Of a stretch of DNA of 15,506 nt, positions 14,507 through 15,506 are shown piece by piece; position 1 is the stretch's first letter; each line of letters starts with the position of its first letter. Source of the stretch: JALHNI01 sp031367405 (GTDB lineage: Bacteria > Acidobacteriota > Terriglobia > Bryobacterales > Bryobacteraceae). The position numbers and the translations under genes are program-made. Below the pieces are notes generated by a model. That model did not search any database and was not told the DNA's origin. It saw only the letters and a list, made by a program, of their open reading frames with translations. The stretch is from NCBI GenBank assembly GCA_031367405.1, contig JANLPT010000216.1, forward strand, positions 1 through 15,506, read 5' to 3'.

Positions 14507-14731
14507 ATGGAAGTGCAATTCACCCCCGAGCAGCAGGCGCAACTCGCTCAGATTGCCAACCGGGCCGGAACCGCTCCCGAGCGCTTGGTGACAAATGTGG
14601 TTGCGCGTTATCTCGACGAAGAGACGCGTTTTCTTGCGGCGGTGGAAAAGGGACTGACGGCTGCTGATCGCGGCGAGTTCATTGAAGAGGAAGAGATGGA
14701 CGCACGTCTTGAAGCCATGTTCAAGGCGTGA
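14507..14731 (+). CDS. ParD-like antitoxin (ParE-partner type), orphan
   Basis: 74-aa acidic protein. VQFTPEQQAQLAQIANRAG (3-21) and ERLVTNVVARYLDEE (25-39) form the helical N-terminal part, followed by FLAAVEKGLTAADRGEFIEE (42-61) and EEMDARLEAMF. This pattern is typical of antitoxins found immediately upstream of ParE/RelE toxins; the C-terminal half wraps the toxin. AGGAT 9-13 nt before the ATG is a plausible ribosome-binding site. Its stop TGA shares its last A with an ATG (14731) that opens only a five-codon reading frame, the stub of the expected toxin. The antitoxin itself is intact. Possible remaining roles are none, autoregulation, or protection against a related toxin. Confidence 0.75.
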   Translation: MEVQFTPEQQAQLAQIANRAGTAPERLVTNVVARYLDEETRFLAAVEKGLTAADRGEFIEEEEMDARLEAMFKA

Positions 14732-14748
14732 TGCGCATTCGTATCTAG
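14731..14748 (+). pseudogene. Five-codon stub of a ParE-type toxin gene
   Basis: ATG CGC ATT CGT ATC TAG encodes Met-Arg-Ile-Arg-Ile and then a stop. It overlaps the antitoxin stop by one base (TGATG), the usual coupling arrangement of parD-parE pairs, and the sequence matches the Met-Arg-Ile-Arg start common in partner toxins. The remaining roughly 90 codons are absent: an unrelated ORF begins 7 nt later. The missing part was presumably deleted. Confidence 0.5.
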
Positions 14749-14755
14749 AGGGCTT

Positions 14756-14954
14756 ATGAACAAAGACGAGAATCTGCCGGACGAGATCGACTTCAGCATA
14801 GGAGTGCGTAGTCTTCATCAAATTCCCGCTGGCGCGAACGTGATGATGCCGGCTTCCATCCAGAAAGCGTCTGGGCCTATCCATAACCGTCTGGCGGCCT
14901 TGCCAACCGTTGTCCGATGCCGACTTGTACGACGATGATGGTTTGCCCCGATGA
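14756..14954 (+). pseudogene. Composite antitoxin remnant: frameshifted antitoxin N-terminus joined to a VapB-like tail
   Basis: The reading frame from ATG 14756 (AGAGGG ribosome-binding-like sequence) encodes DEIDFSIGVRSLHQIPAGAN and VMMPASIQK. This resembles small antitoxins with a DFS-GVR, MPASIEKSVWEYF pattern as I remember it. At AAA 14864-14866 a one-base shift restores SVWAY (14866-14880), pointing to loss of one A, and a stop follows at 14884. In the third frame, LSDADLYDDDGLPR ends in TGA at 14952-14954; YDxxGLPR is the classic VapB C-terminus. The central part is missing. An ORF in the original frame simply runs on to 14938 and is unlikely to be functional. Confidence 0.55.
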
Positions 14955-15126
14955 AAGCTCGCTTAGCTGCGGAAGCTTTGCGCGCTTCGGCAAGGGGCAG
15001 CCGGCGCGTTTGAATTTGGGCGATTGTTTTGCCTATGCCCTAGCTCAGGATTTCGCCCGGCCGCTGCTATTCAAGGGGCTTGATTTTCCGCAGACGGACA
15101 TTCTCGACGCATCGTCTAGCAAGTAG
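14951..15126 (+). pseudogene. VapC PIN-domain toxin remnant (N-terminus deleted, frameshifted)
   Basis: ATG 14951 overlaps the VapB-like stop as ATGA, the canonical vapB-vapC junction, and reads KARLAAEALR. At 14981-14985 the frame breaks. In the next frame, from 14983, comes RFGKGQPARLNLGDCFAYAL and AQDFARPLLFKGLDFPQTDI to TAG 15124-15126. The latter is the conserved C-terminal third of VapC PIN RNases, including the GDCFAYALA helix with a metal-binding Asp. Inserting one base (CGCCGCTTC for CGCGCTTC) would give the expected AEALRRFGKG. The N-terminal part with the first catalytic Asp residues is missing. It should be inactive as an RNase. Confidence 0.7.
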
Positions 15127-15174
15127 AATAGAGGGTACACCGCCCCCCGAAGTTCGCCGCCGAGAGAGAAGAGC

Positions 15175-15506
15175 ATGTCCGCACCGCCATTCGTTCATCT
15201 GCATTGCCACACCGACTATTCCCTGCTGGACGGGGCTTGCGAGATCGGCAAGATGGTGCAGCTGGTGGCCGAGCAGAAGATGCCGGCGTTGGCCATGACC
15301 GACCACGGCAATCTGTTCGGGGCGGTGGAGTTCTACAACAAGGCCCACGAGTACGGCGTCCACCCGATCATCGGGTGCGAGATGTACGTGGCACCGCAGG
15401 GGCAGCAATCGCGCAGCGAGGGCTACGACTACAACCACCTGCTGCTGTTGAGCGAGAACGAAGAGGGCTACCGGAACCTGATTCAGTTGGTGACGTCGGG
15501 GTACCT
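15175..15506 (+). CDS. dnaE: DNA polymerase III alpha subunit, replicative DnaE1 (partial, N-terminus)
   Basis: The first 110 residues of the replicative polymerase, cut by the window edge. The PHP domain opens with HLHCHTDYSLLDGA: His8, His10 and His12 are retained, and AMTDHGNLFGAVEF (about 42-55) keeps the DH motif. IIGCEMYVAP and HLLLLSENEEGYRNLIQLVT follow as in DnaE proteins. The intact metal-site residues suggest an active PHP proofreading or pyrophosphatase site, unlike the degraded PHP of DnaE2 nearby. The ATG at 15175 is preceded by GAGAGAGAAGA. It lies 48 nt after the VapC remnant; TAGAAT (15124-15129) could be a -10 element, but no good -35 was found. Confidence 0.93.
   Translation, partial: MSAPPFVHLHCHTDYSLLDGACEIGKMVQLVAEQKMPALAMTDHGNLFGAVEFYNKAHEYGVHPIIGCEMYVAPQGQQSRSEGYDYNHLLLLSENEEGYRNLIQLVTSGY

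Noticed and set aside
14477..14884. A 135-aa - strand open frame over the ParD-like gene
   Set aside because: Antisense to a recognisable antitoxin, with no family resemblance.

Overview
The window looks like chromosomal DNA from a soil-type member of the Acidobacteriota, possibly Bryobacterales. This is inferred from the G+C-rich coding sequence, the compact imuA-imuB-dnaE2 cassette, the toxin-antitoxin protein styles and the core-gene order. No rRNA or other phylogenetic marker is present to prove it. No tRNA, rRNA, CRISPR array or intact insertion sequence was found.

Left part (1-4950, + strand): a tight housekeeping cluster, ispE - prs - rplY(ctc) - pth - rpsF - rpsR - rplI. It covers isoprenoid precursor synthesis, PRPP synthesis and translation (two 50S proteins, two 30S proteins, peptidyl-tRNA recycling). 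Genes are 0-43 nt apart or overlap by 4 nt. A G+C-rich hairpin follows rplI. L25 carries a low-complexity AAK/AP tail, and S6 has a roughly 100-residue Ala/Pro/Val tail that nearly doubles its length. ssb and dnaB, common neighbours of rpsF-rpsR-rplI elsewhere, are absent.

Middle part (4970-8920): a short-chain dehydrogenase followed closely by a HEAT-like repeat protein, then a small Fis-type DNA-binding protein with a degenerate receiver-like N-terminus (all +). On the - strand is an enolase-superfamily sugar-acid dehydratase-like protein with a Tat-like N-terminus.

Right part, - strand (14162 down to 9138): the SOS mutagenesis cassette imuA-imuB-dnaE2 (imuC). ImuA has a damaged Walker A motif. 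ImuB lacks the N-terminal part of the Y-family palm but keeps a candidate clamp-binding motif. DnaE2 has an intact polymerase triad but a degraded PHP domain. A G+C-rich REP-like palindrome sits between imuB and dnaE2. A GAAC-N7-GAAT element, resembling a LexA box, abuts the imuA start codon.

Far right (14250-15130): the gap between the mutasome and the replicative polymerase gene dnaE1 (starts 15175, runs off the edge) is a graveyard of toxin-antitoxin modules. It holds an orphan short HicB, an intact ParD-like antitoxin whose partner toxin stops after five codons, and a composite pseudogene. The composite joins a frameshifted antitoxin N-terminus to a VapB-like tail and an N-terminally deleted, frameshifted VapC PIN domain. 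Several of these pieces are too short or too broken to appear as ordinary ORFs; I recovered them by reading across frames.
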